From Parus major (taxonomy: Eukaryota > Chordata > Aves > Passeriformes > Paridae), in NCBI RefSeq assembly GCF_001522545.3, contig NC_031768.1:95917669-95981668 (forward strand): 64,000 bases of DNA, written 5' to 3'. The notes under the pieces are model-generated. The model made no database searches and was not told the origin of the DNA. It worked only from the letters and a program-made list of their open reading frames with translations. The first letter of the stretch is position 1. Each line of letters begins with the position of its first letter. A program made the translations under genes and the position numbers. This document shows, in pieces, positions 50,250 to 60,980 of the stretch.

Positions 50250-50984
50250 NNNNNNNNNNNNNNNNNNNNNNNNNNNNNNNNNNNNNNNNNNNNNNNNNNN
50301 NNNNNNNNNNNNNNNNNNNNNNNNNNNNNNNNNNNNNNNNNNNNNNNNNNNNNNNNNNNNNNNNNNNNNNNNNNNNNNNNNNNNNNNNNNNNNNNNNNNN
50401 NNNNNNNNNNNNNNNNNNNNNNNNNNNNNNNNNNNNNNNNNNNNNNNNNNNNNNNNNNNNNNNNNNNNNNNNNNNNNNNNNNNNNNNNNNNNNNNNNNNN
50501 NNNNNNNNNNNNNNNNNNNNNNNNNNNNNNNNNNNNNNNNNNNNNNNNNNNNNNNNNNNNNNNNNNNNNNNNNNNNNNNNNNNNNNNNNNNNNNNNNNNN
50601 NNNNNNNNNNNNNNNNNNNNNNNNNNNNNNNNNNNNNNNNNNNNNNNNNNNNNNNNNNNNNNNNNNNNNNNNNNNNNNNNNNNNNNNNNNNNNNNNNNNN
50701 NNNNNNNNNNNNNNNNNNNNNNNNNNNNNNNNNNNNNNNNNNNNNNNNNNNNNNNNNNNNNNNNNNNNNNNNNNNNNNNNNNNNNNNNNNNNNNNNNNNN
50801 NNNNNNNNNNNNNNNNNNNNNNNNNNNNNNNNNNNNNNNNNNNNNNNNNNNNNNNNNNNNNNNNNNNNNNNNNNNNNNNNNNNNNNNNNNNNNNNNNNNN
50901 NNNNNNNNNNNNNNNNNNNNNNNNNNNNNNNNNNNNNNNNNNNNNNNNNNNNNNNNNNNNNNNNNNNNNNNNNNNNNNNNNNNN
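50250..50984. other. Assembly gap (735 N) inside the CpG island
   Basis: The run of N begins within a minisatellite unit and ends in C-rich promoter-like sequence. It probably hides more repeat units and possibly the first exon or transcription start. Its stated length may be an estimate. Confidence 0.99.
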
Positions 50985-51610
50985 CCCCCCGCCGCTCCCC
51001 GGAGCGCCCCAGCACCTACCGCGGGCTCCCTGCTCGCCGGGGGTCGCTCCCGACCGGTGGTGCCCGCCGCATCCCGCTGCGCTTCTGGAGGAGAGCGGTC
51101 CTCTCCCGCCCTCCGAGGGTGCGCCGGCTGGTGCTCCTGCGGGAAAGGCAGGAGCTGCCCCAGCGGTGAGGGGGACCGAGAAGCGCCGGTCTCGTCTTTC
51201 CCCGTGGGAAGCGGCGGTGGGGTCTCTCCGGGGCGTTGTCAGCGGCCCCCGGGCAGCGCTGCCCCCGCGGGAGCGACAGCCGAGCCCCGGTGCGGTGCCG
51301 CTTCCACTTGCAGGCTGAGCGGCACGTCTGCGCAGCGAGCCGCCTGCAACTTGGGCGCTTCAGCCGCTTCTCCCCTCCGCCCCTTCAGTGCCGCCCGTGG
51401 CCTTGCCGGCGGCCCGCGGGACCGGCGGCCTGCCGCCGCTTTCCGCTGCCGGCCGGAGCCCGGGGAGCGCGGCGGGGCAGCCCCGCTGTCGGTGCCCGGC
51501 CCGCGGGGGCAGCGCTGCGTGCCTGAGGCTGCTCCGGCGGATCGGGGCCGCGTGGGGAACTTCGCTTCCCCTCCCCGCTCCGTAAAAGCACTCCCGAGTG
51601 AGGCGCTAGG

Positions 51611-53051
51611 GAAGTAGGAAGGCGCAGAGAGTGCTAAACATCGTAATTGTTCTGGGAATATTTTGGCTATGAGGTGTTTGTAGGCTTTGTTTTGTAAATA
51701 TTGAGCGTGAAAGTGAAGTCTGAGGGAAAAGCTGTGAAGTGAGGAGTTCTGCATTCAGCGCGGGGACCGTCTCATTATTCTTGTAGAAAGAGCGTCAGCC
51801 TGTGGTAAAATTTTGTATTGCTTTAAGGAATGGCTTTTCCTCTGTGTGCCTTTGCAACAACGGAGGCTTTGCAGAAGTGTTGGAGCTGCTGGTGGTTTTT
51901 CATTCCTGGCCTCTGCCGGGTTGTTACGTGCTCTCCAGTTAACCATTTACGGCCGGCAAGGTTTGGCGAAATGGAAGAGGAGAGCAGGCGTTTTTCACTA
52001 GATGTATTTATGCTTGTGTTTTACAAGCTCCAAGTAGAAAACTAGCTACAACAGTGAAGCAAGGCTGCTGAATCTGTAGTTTCAAATAGAAGAGTGAAAA
52101 AGCTCCAGACGAAATCAGCAGCAATCTTGGAGCCATAAGCAGTGTGTCAGGCTGTGCTGCTAGGCTTTTGCTGTAGCAAGTACAGGGTATAATCACTGTT
52201 GGACATAATAAATACCAGTCCCGGTGGCAGAGCTTACAAAGAATACTGGTTGCTGTGGTACACTGTAAGTCTTCAGGAAAGATTGTTCATTTTAGGAAAT
52301 CTTGAAGGCATGTGGATTATCAGAGGGATAAGCACCTCAGCTTCTAAGAAGCAGGACTTGGCCCCTGTGGAGAGATTTAGCCTAGTAAATACAAAACTAT
52401 CTTGGTGATTGTGTGACTGTCTACATTTTCCATTTGAAGAAAACGTGAAACCATAAAATATTTTATCTCAAAGGTTGTGTTGATGGAGCTGTATAAAAAG
52501 ATGGCACTTGACTACTTATGGTCTTAATAGGTTGTCAGCAAAGCTATTTAACTTGTTCTTTCTGCTTTTTGCTCCTTCCTTGCCCCCTCTAGGAGAAGCC
52601 CAGGCTAACTGTAAGGAACTACATGTGGGGAGAAACCAGCCCCTCCTCATCTTAGAAACTTTCCCTGCAGTACTGAAAATGCCTGGAAAGCCCAGTAGTA
52701 GATTTAAACCTCTAGCTCTCTGTTTATTCTGAGGAATATAAAAGATACTTAGATATAAAAATACCTATAAAAAGGTTCTGATGTTGCTGTAGCTTTACTG
52801 GTTCTTCCCCCTTGCTATCTCAGCTATTTTAGATGATAGTTAGTTTGCTATCATCTAAATAAATTACGGATGTATTACTGTATCATGGTGCTCAGCTTTT
52901 GGGAGTTCCGTTTGAGCTTTGGATGTGGAAAGAAATAGGTGAGCTATTAAAACTATATTAAAAGTTTATATCCTCAATTGTAAATATCTCTGGCAATATT
53001 CAAGACAGACTGGAGATCCTTCTGAGAAAATTTGATTTTGTTTCTCCACAG
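51611..53051. other. Noncoding DNA downstream of the CpG island (probable first intron)
   Basis: No recognisable coding sequence is present. An E2F-like word (TTTGGCGAAA) lies at 51962-51971, directly before an ATG with a 24-codon frame (MEEESRRFSLDVFM...), too short to support. An acceptor-like tract at about 52563-52592 (CCTTGCCCCCTCTAG) is followed by a stop-containing stretch with a nearby GTAAGG. A 12-bp-arm inverted repeat lies at 52828-52859. Confidence 0.45.
52828..52859. repeat. Inverted repeat, 12-bp arms, 8-nt loop
   Basis: TTTAGATGATAG (52828-52839) and its exact reverse complement CTATCATCTAAA (52848-52859) are separated by TTAGTTTG. In a transcript it would form a short perfect stem. 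It is shorter than a typical microRNA precursor stem, and flanking pairing is not evident. Confidence 0.95.
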
Positions 53052-53143
53052 AATGAACTGCCTAGAAAGATACCCATCTTTAAAATAGAGAGAGGCTCCA
53101 AGTACACGTTTGGCACTAAGAGACTGACTCGAGGTCAGACTAA
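53052..53143 (+). other. Exon-like segment 2 kb downstream of the CpG island
   Basis: A textbook acceptor (GATTTTGTTTCTCCACAG) ends at 53051. The next 92 bases are open only in the frame starting at the first base, up to a donor-like AA|GTGAGA. An alternative donor, GAG|GTCAGA, would end it at 53133. The peptide begins NELPRKIPIFKIERGSKYTF and is strongly basic. If no donor is used, the frame stops at TGA a few bases later. The position, on the strand favoured by base composition and shortly after a promoter island, makes this the best exon candidate right of the island. I do not recognise the protein family. Confidence 0.3.
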
Positions 53144-55399
53144 GTGAGAACACCGATTATAATCTCATACATCTCTAGAGGAAATGGCTGTATGTGAAAA
53201 GAAAGTCAACTCTTAATCAGGAGCTAATCATGATCTTTTCCCCTTTCCCTGCTTTCTGGTGGATTATAACAATGAAACTCTTAGTCTCTCATTTTATTAT
53301 TAGACTTGTTACATATTGCCAGTATTGCCTAAGCCTAGCGAGCCGGAAACGTGTAATCTTATTCACGACACTCATTGTGTTCTCACTCCTGACTGCGATT
53401 TTTCCCGGTGTATCTGGTGTGACTTTGAGCTAGGGAAACTGGATTTCTGTATTAAGATCTGGAGTTCACATGGGTTTTCTGAAACTGAAGTCAGAAAGCA
53501 TCTGCACCACGTGTATATGCTTCAGCGTGCCATGTATTTGTGGTCCAATAGAACAAGCAATGTAACAAACCAGACTGATTCCTAAATGAGTTTTAATTGT
53601 TAGATTGATTGCTTTGGGAAGCTTTTCATGTATTTAGAGATTTTCTTTTTCTTTTTTGGTCTGAAAGTCTTCCAACATAAACTACTTTTCTTGTGCTCTC
53701 CCCTCTACTGTTGGGTTTGTTGCACTGAGAAGGCAGAGGGCAACAACAGAAATCATCCAGGTTGTAAATCCTTTAAATTTCAGCCAGCTGATTTTTTATT
53801 GAAGAAAATGTACGTTGTTATGTTCATGAAATAATTATATATCACAAGTCATATTTAATTTCAAGATATTTTATTTTCTCCTTCCAACTTATGTCAGAGT
53901 AATCCCCTTTCTTGTACTGCTATCCATTCTCCTTCCTGAAGTAACCTGTGCTGTTAAAATTATTTGCCTTGGGTTTGTATGTTGTCTTCTTTGTAATATA
54001 ATTCTTTTGTTGATTTACTTTCAGCAGAAATTTTTGAGGAACAGGATCTCTAAATATTTATGCAAGATGATAGATAAAGGGGGAAATAAAATAGTGTGTT
54101 TTACATAATGCAAATTACATCTGTGTGAGCTGGATAAAACTGTGTTCTCTATTTTCTTGCAGATATTTTGCTTACACAGTGAGGTTTATAGTCTTTAGAT
54201 GTAAGAGTGCTCACTGCAGATTTCCATGGTGTCATACCTGATTCCATATGAGATCCTTCTAAGATGTTTGAAAACAAACATTTCTGTAGCATCAATAGCT
54301 TTAATAATGCTCATACCATGTCACACCATCATGGACTTTTTCAGGTTCCTGCCAGAGGACGTTGTGGAGAGTATTTTTTGGCCAGTGATTTTGGAATTCT
54401 TGGGTGAATTAAGAGCAGGTTGCTAGTAGGAAACAGACTACAAAGGAGCCACACCTCTCTGTATGCACTTTGAGCCTAGTTACAGACACTGAACGTGTTT
54501 GTTTTATAGGAGCTGTAATTTGCTCTCCTAACACTAGATTATCAATATTCAGTCTTCCCTTCCTTGTGATCTGTACTCCGTGACCATAACACGATGATTA
54601 CAGATAAGCTGGCTTGAGGTCTGATCTCCAGTGGTTGTCTCACACACAGAAGTTTTGTGGCTTTTTAATACTACCATGCTGATTGTTGAAACTGCTTTTA
54701 CACATCTCTAATAGTATGGTGTCATAGTATGGTCTTGCTTAGTTCTGCCAGCTCTGATAGGAGGCTAGACTTTATATATTTATTTTTACAATACCTAAAA
54801 CCCCATAATCTTCAGACTCCCTCTTCAGTGCTACTCAAGGTTCCTCTGGGTTGGCTGGTGTGCAGCTTTTTCCTCTGGTAATACAGTCATTTTTTATTAA
54901 AAAATGTGTATAAACTGCAAGGCCACATTTGTAAGAGAATTGAGGACCTGTTGCAATATTCTGATTTCTCTGTCTTCAAGAAAAATAGTTATGCTTCCAT
55001 GCACTGGTGCTCAAATGAGAGACTCTTAAAGAACTGTAAATGCTGTAGGGTGATAATTAGAAATGACTCAAGCAGAACGTGATTTTTCCAGGAAAACCTG
55101 AATATTAACAACTCCCTTATCATTAACTTGATATGAAATGGTTGAGTGTTATCTTCCCAGAAGACTTTGACCTACATGTTCTTTATCTTGGTATATTTTC
55201 TTTAATGGGAACAGGATGAATATTGAGGAGGCTGTACATTTCTGCCTTTAATATGCTAGAAAATGAATCTCATCATTTAGAGAGGAGATTCTATTCTTGT
55301 GCATACACCTTGTATTTTGACAGTCCAGTACTGGCAGTGATCAGATCAAGTTTCTTTTTTTTTTTTTTTTTTTTTCCTTTCCTTTTTCTTTTTCCCCAG
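53144..55399. other. Noncoding DNA, probable intron
   Basis: No gene is recognised. The plus strand is T-rich, as in sense-strand introns. Acceptor-like sites occur near 54025 and 54163 without convincing open exons. A 21-base poly(T) tract at 55355-55375 immediately precedes the next candidate acceptor. Confidence 0.45.
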
Positions 55400-55502
55400 T
55401 GTGTTTTTTTGAGCATGGCTTGAATCACAATCCTGTACCAGTGGATGTTAATCTGCTGCACCAAAGCGTTGGCTCTTTTGAGGAACTTCTGCCTAGCTTA
55501 AG
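55400..55502 (+). other. Exon-like segment after a poly(T) tract (weak)
   Basis: A long T/C tract ending CTTTTTCCCCAG precedes an open stretch containing CFFEHGLNHNPVPVDVNLLH, with a weak donor-like AAG|GTCAAA at 55502. Its starting phase would join to the 53052 segment only if that segment ended at its alternative donor (53133). The acceptor tract is partly a T homopolymer, which mimics splice sites. The product is unrecognised, and chance is likely. Confidence 0.15.
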
Positions 55503-57651
55503 GTCAAATTGCATTTGTTATCATGCATATATGTCTCCCGAAAGGCAAATAAATATTTGCTTATTAAAACACTGCTGCTTCTACTGATCTAGTATTTTTA
55601 TTGTTAATAATAATTATGTTTCTCTGGAAGGTAAAAAATGGGAGAAAGTGATACCATAGTGTAGAGAGCAAGACAGAGCACCTGCAGCTTCAGGGTATGA
55701 TTTTTTGAGGTTATCAGGGGTTAGAACAGTTCTGTAATGTTTGGGTAGAAAGCATTTGAAGTGCTTTAAACAGCAATGGAATACTAATCTGTTCCCTTAA
55801 TATGAAGTAAAAAGTGCAGTTGGTGATTTAATGAGTGTTTCAGCAGCCTGTATATCCAGATATTAATTTTTACTCTGTACAGTTAACCCCTGCTGTGAAG
55901 AAAAACTTCGAAAGTTCAAATTGCATTTGTGTGTTGTGTTTTGTGCTGTGGTAGCACCATCTGTAGTATGACCTGGCATCATTCATCATGGGTTTTGGTT
56001 ACAGCAGTTTTGGACCTGAGGGAAAAACTCTCAGACAGCAGCCAAGGATAGCAGAAGTCCCCAGGGCTGGAGCCCTGGCAGGCGGTGACATTTTGGCATG
56101 TGTCATGGGCTCTGTGTGGTGGCTGTCCCCTTCTCTTAGCTGTCTCTTGCACATAGTGTACATGGCAGGTCCCAGCTGCCCAGGCTGGAGGGTTTTGGGT
56201 TTTTATTGGAACATCAATTCTGACCACAGTTGGCATCTTTTAAATTTTGAAGAGATATTGGCAGCTAATTCAATAGAGGGAGCTCCGCTACCTTACTGTT
56301 AGAAGCAGCGTGTCTCAGCTTTTCCCAGACCTCTGGCTTCAGCCAGAAAGTTACATTAAAAGTCTTTGTTTCTTCAGTGTTTTTGTAGTGCTAGGCTTTG
56401 TCACTGAAAGCATCTTACTTTCAATCACAGGCTTCCTGTTGCATGAAGGGGAAGGAAGGACAAATCCAAATCACGTAATAGGCAAACCCAAAAAGATGAC
56501 TCAATTAGAGATACTTCTCTTTTGCTGCAAGGCTTTGGGTGTTTCAGATGAATGCACTACAGAATCAGGTTTTTACGTGATTACGCTTTCTTGCCTGGGT
56601 AGGCAGGCGGTGAGATTCATGGGGAAGCCCAAAAAAGAATTAGAATAAATAGAGGGTATTTCCGGGGATTGAATCAAGAGTGCTGTGGCATGAAGTAGGA
56701 TACAAACAGGACAAGGAAATGATGATACCAGACTTACTGCTAGGGTGAGAGAAAGCTAGGAACTTCCAGTAAAATGTTAGGTAGGACATTTGTTTAAAAA
56801 TATCTCCTTTTTCAATAAGTTCTTTTGGGATTTGATTTTTAATTCTTAAGGAAAAGTGGAATATGTATGCCATTCTGTAAACATGGTCATTGTGAAAGAA
56901 TCCAGTTTAGGTGTATGCTTTTAACCCGTTCCATGTCTCTAACAGAAAAGCATACACACAGAAAGCTGATAACTGCTCTATAAAAATGGGACTTTATATT
57001 TTTCTTGAATACTTACATCTTTAAAATTGTATTTCTTATCAGATGGTTTTGAAACTAATTATGAAGTCCCAATAAAGAACAGCACTTCTAAAAAAAATAT
57101 TCTTTGAGTCACCTTCAAGTAAGCTTGTAATGAACTCAGCATTATTCTTCAGATGGATCCTGGACAAATACCCTTTATAATTTCACTTGCTGCAGAAGTT
57201 GCATTTTTTTAATCCATTTTTCTCCAATTTAACTAAAGATGTTGGAGAACAAAACAAATGTCACTTACGTACAGCTTGATTTAAGTGTGGCATTTTATAT
57301 ACAACTGACTTATTTAATGGTTTTGTTGTTTGACTTTTTAATGTGAATTTTTGGTGAGGTGTGTTTGGGGTTTGTTTTAGTTTTTTTCTTCACTTGTTAT
57401 TGTTAGAAAATGCAACAATTTATTTTTTGAGAACTCACTGTTGAGCTGAGTGAGTTTTTCATGCTGACCAGGAAGAATTCCTAAGGCTCCTATTTTAGAG
57501 GGTTGGCACACTTTATCTCTGGGTTGGAATGGTAAATGTTCCCTTAAGAGTCTATAACTGGATATCTTACAGAGAATACATGGCTTGAAAAATTAAAGGC
57601 AACTATGAGATCTCAAAATTATTTGTAAGATGCTGTTTCTTTTAATTTCAG
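55503..57651. other. Noncoding DNA, probable intron
   Basis: No recognisable gene is present. A 112-codon plus-strand frame at 56310-56648 is unrecognised and lacks splice support. The sequence is T- and G-rich on the plus strand. Confidence 0.45.
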
Positions 57652-57930
57652 CTTCTGAATTATTTTTCTGCTGATGAGATAGCTGGAGTATTAATCTATG
57701 CATTTTTCCCTTTCTGCGTGGAATTTTATTTTGTGAAATGTACAAAGCAGCATGTGTTTAGCAAAGTGAATTCCATGACTCATCCAGATAAAATCATGGT
57801 TTGTTGGATTATTCTACTTGTTCTGGAGAGTATAGATGAACTCAGTGGCCTTTACCTACCAAACCACACATGGAACAGGAAAAGGACAAATGGCATACTC
57901 AGGCAGGATTGCAGGGAAATTGCAGTGTAG
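57652..57930 (+). other. Acceptor-bounded open stretch ending in a stop (weak)
   Basis: TTTCTTTTAATTTCAG ends at 57651, and the frame from the next base is open for 92 codons to a TAG. The conceptual peptide has a hydrophobic segment (AGVLIYAFFPFCVEFYFV) near its start, expected from T-rich sequence. Its phase does not fit the 55400 segment. It is unrecognised and probably chance, but is listed because it would be a terminal exon if real. Confidence 0.12.
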
Positions 57931-60881
57931 CCATGTAACTTCAGAAGAGAGAAAAATGCTGAATCAATTTTTTCATTCTTGATACAGCACATCATATGCT
58001 TGCATATGGAGAGGATGACAGAACATGTATTATTTTAAAATCTACACAGTGACACCCCAGTATGGGATTTGCTTTCTAAAACTGGGGAAGGTGAAAATTT
58101 CTGGCACTTGACAGCAAAGTAGTGCCCTGACAACTGGCGATGTAAATCCAGAAAACATTTGCATCTTACGCTTGACAGCTTTAAAGGTTAGTGAGGGGAT
58201 AATTTTTCAAAATTTAATTCATGACTGAGGTTTTTGTCAAGTATTTTTAGTATTACTCTCCAGTTTTCAAACTGCTACACAACTTGCTGCTAATTTTGGA
58301 CCTGGCCTACACACAGAAGCAATAAGAAAATCAGTGTTATGAATGTCCCAGCAGCTTCCAGTTTGAGTGAATTATGTTTCTTACTGTTGTGTTTTTGCAC
58401 AGACAAGAACTTAGTAATGCAGAGCTTTACGGTTAGTAAAGTAATTATGGTTAGTAATGGAGTCTGTGGTTTGAAACAGTCACCAATATATGAGTAGATA
58501 ATGACAGCTACTTTGCATTTCATAAATTTATATTTTTCACTTTTTCCCCCCAATATTTTTTCTTTTGTTAAATATTTAAAACTTTCAGAAAATGGTTTGC
58601 TCCAGTAGTTTAACCCTTGACATGGTTTCTGTAACAGGACTTTTGGAGGGACGACTGTTCCATAGCTCAGTTTGACCTGGCACATCACACTGCTGTTGAA
58701 TGATGCAACATCTTCTGTTTCAGCTTTGAAGTTTAAGTCCTTTACCCTCAAGATTTAACCCCAGTTAATGTGAGGTGCCCCACAGCAGCAAGTTCCAAAG
58801 TGAATCTTGGAGTGTGCTTTCTGGAAGTTCACCTCCAGACTTGGTAAAGGTCAGGTTCTGATATTTCATCCAGACTCCCTTGTGTCTGTGGGTCATTTCT
58901 TGTCACTGTTGGTTGCTTTAAATACCCTGAGGTGTAAAATGCAAAACTTCTGCACAGCTTCTGGGGGCAGCAGGGGGAGATGTCTAAAACTCTTGAGATA
59001 GTGGGAAATAAGTGGTGTGTTGCAAAGGTGACTGTGGTGGTTGTAGAGGCAGGTTAACCATTTTTTAGTAGATTCACAGAATAATTTTGGCATATTCTAT
59101 GCATCCTAACATGATGTATTGCCTGCTCTGTAAGAAAACTCTTTCCTTGTCTCAAAAGAGCTTTAAGCCCTTGGTGTCTGCAGCCAGAAGGAAGGGAAAC
59201 TTTCTGGCCTGTGTGTAAAACTGTTGGTGTATCAGAGGGGCAAAAAGAGATGCCTTGTGTCTGCCTGAGAGCTGAAGGTATAGGAGCAGGGAAATGAGAA
59301 TTGTGGGTTTTTTGGAGATCTCTTGGGAGTGGGAATGTATCTGGGCATTGAGGCAGGCTAGCAGCACTTTGCAGAGCCTGCTGGCTGTCATCATCCTGCA
59401 AAGGGGGATTTGGAGTGCTGCTGCAGCCACCAGGGCAGCACAGCTCAGCCTGGGGAGCTTGGGAGCTCCTCTTGCACAGCACGCAGCTCAAGAGCCCACA
59501 GGCTGGAACTCCCTGTAGTAGTGGTCACCTGTAGGTCTGTGGTGGCTGTTTCACTTCTGCTGTGTAAGAGGGGAAAGATCTCTGTTCCTCCCAAGCATGA
59601 GAAATTCTTACCTTTTACTTGGGGTGTGCTTACTCTCTGACCTGCAGAGATGCACCTGCTTACTTCAGAAACACTTTTCTTCTGCTGGAATGGTGCATGA
59701 AGCCCTCTGTGTATCACTTTTTAATCATTATGTCCATCTGCAAGTCCAGCAGTGATAAGGAAAGATGAGCTTCAGCACGCCCAGTATACTCACAGTCTGC
59801 CTCTCTTTCCATTGCATCAGTGGCACAGGGCATGGAGGAATGAATAACACAGTGTGTTTGTGTAGTGAATGCTGAATGGCTGAGTGTGAGCTGCCAGCAG
59901 CTTTATCCAGAAAGAACCGGGGTGTTGGGAGGAGTGATATTTGCACCCAGAGGAGGGAGAGGAAGGTGAATCATTGCTAACTGGAATGCTCAGTCCAGTT
60001 TTTTAGATGTGGGAGTAGTTTTGAAGACTGAAGTTGATGGCTCAGTCCAAGAGCGTGTTAATTTTTCCAGGCAGAAGTCATGCATTTTTAACTGTTTCTC
60101 GAAATGATTTATTCTTGGTTTTACTTATGGTTACTCCTGAAGACCACATATAAGCTTCACACTGAAAGTTTTGTGTGAGTACATATATAAACTTAACCCT
60201 CTTGGTAGGGTGGGATGCCTTGTTTTAGGTGTGGATTCTAATTCACAAAAGTAACATCCATATTGCTTTTACTCGTGTTTCAACTCATTTCTAGTCTTCC
60301 CATGAGGCATCATCATCTGTAAACAGCAACAATTGTTCTGAAAGGCTTTTCATCTAAGTGTGAGAGAGCAGAGTACTGAGCATGTGGGGACCTTGACTCC
60401 TTTTGAGGAAGCTTTCTTCATGCAATAGAGTCAATATTTGTTGTTTTTTTTGGACATACTGTGCAGTCCAGATTTTTTTTCATAATCACAGAAGGAGGTT
60501 GGTGGCTGACAGACTGCAAGTTCTGTGACAGTGTGATAAACTCTACATAAAACTTGAGGGGCCCTGTTAATTAAAAATAGAAACTTTAAAGGGAATATTT
60601 AAATGAAAACCTTTATTGTTTTGCTAAAACTTTTCATGATGTTTAAAAGGTTTTTTTTAGCTAGCTTTTAAATCACTTCTAGTTATGTTTTTTTGTATTT
60701 TCTTTTCCTTCTTTAGACCTGAACTGTTACTCTGTCTTTAGGGACTTTTTTTACTATAAAAGCAAAAGTTTTACTGGGGCTTAATTCCAGGTGTGAGGTT
60801 ATGACCTAAATCTTCTGTCTGCTAATAAAATGCTAAGCTCTGCAGTTTTCCATTATCTTCCTCAACAGTAACTTGAAAGTT
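57931..60881. other. Noncoding DNA, no gene recognised
   Basis: It holds a 153-codon minus-strand frame at 58290-58751. That frame starts RVKDLNFKAETEDVASFN, has a hydrophobic C-terminal run (TFITLIFLLLLCVG), matches no family I know and has no splice or promoter context. A 20-base CR1-tail-like phrase near 59070 is too short to call. Overlapping frames at 59054-59717 on both strands reflect a locally GC-richer, stop-poor stretch. Confidence 0.4.
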
Positions 60882-60980
60882 AAAAAAAAAACAAACAACA
60901 GCAACAAAAAACAAACAAAAATAAAAACCAAACCAAAAACAACAAGAAAGACAACACCAAAAAAGCCAAAACCACCAAAA
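60882..60980. repeat. A/C-rich low-complexity tract, (CAAA)n-like
   Basis: About 100 bases of the plus strand consist almost only of A and C, in decayed CAAA/CCAAA words. The lysine- and threonine-rich open frame that spans it (KKKTNNSNKKQTK) is an artefact. It closes with ACCACCAAAATCC, similar to the tract at 21.2 kb. Confidence 0.85.

Larger units (their letters stand above)
49970..51610. promoter_or_regulatory. CpG island, probable gene promoter
   Basis: Base composition changes abruptly from AT-rich to strongly GC-rich with dense CpG, and returns to AT-rich at about 51.61 kb. This is the only such island in the window and is characteristic of a vertebrate promoter and first exon. GGAAGT/GGAAG ETS-like words occur at 51609-51623. 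Possible first-exon donors are GCG|GTGAGG at about 51166 on plus and GCG|GTAGGT near 51020 on minus, so the sequence alone does not fix the direction. Composition to the right (T- and G-rich plus strand) favours rightward transcription. A 735-bp gap removes the centre, so the transcription start and any start codon may be missing. Long frames in all directions here are GC-rich artefacts. Confidence 0.85.

Noticed and set aside
49855..51318. Open frames of 386-433 codons over the CpG island
   Set aside because: Most of each frame is N; the rest is the 23-bp minisatellite, which is open in every frame, or GC-rich promoter sequence.
58290..58751. 153-codon minus-strand frame with a hydrophobic C-terminus
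   Set aside because: The family is unrecognised, there is no splice or promoter context, and it lies antisense to the inferred transcript; its length is compatible with chance in this amount of sequence.
59070..59092. CR1-tail-like phrase TTCACAGAATAATTTTGG
   Set aside because: About 20 bases of similarity without any following CR1 sequence is not enough to call an element.
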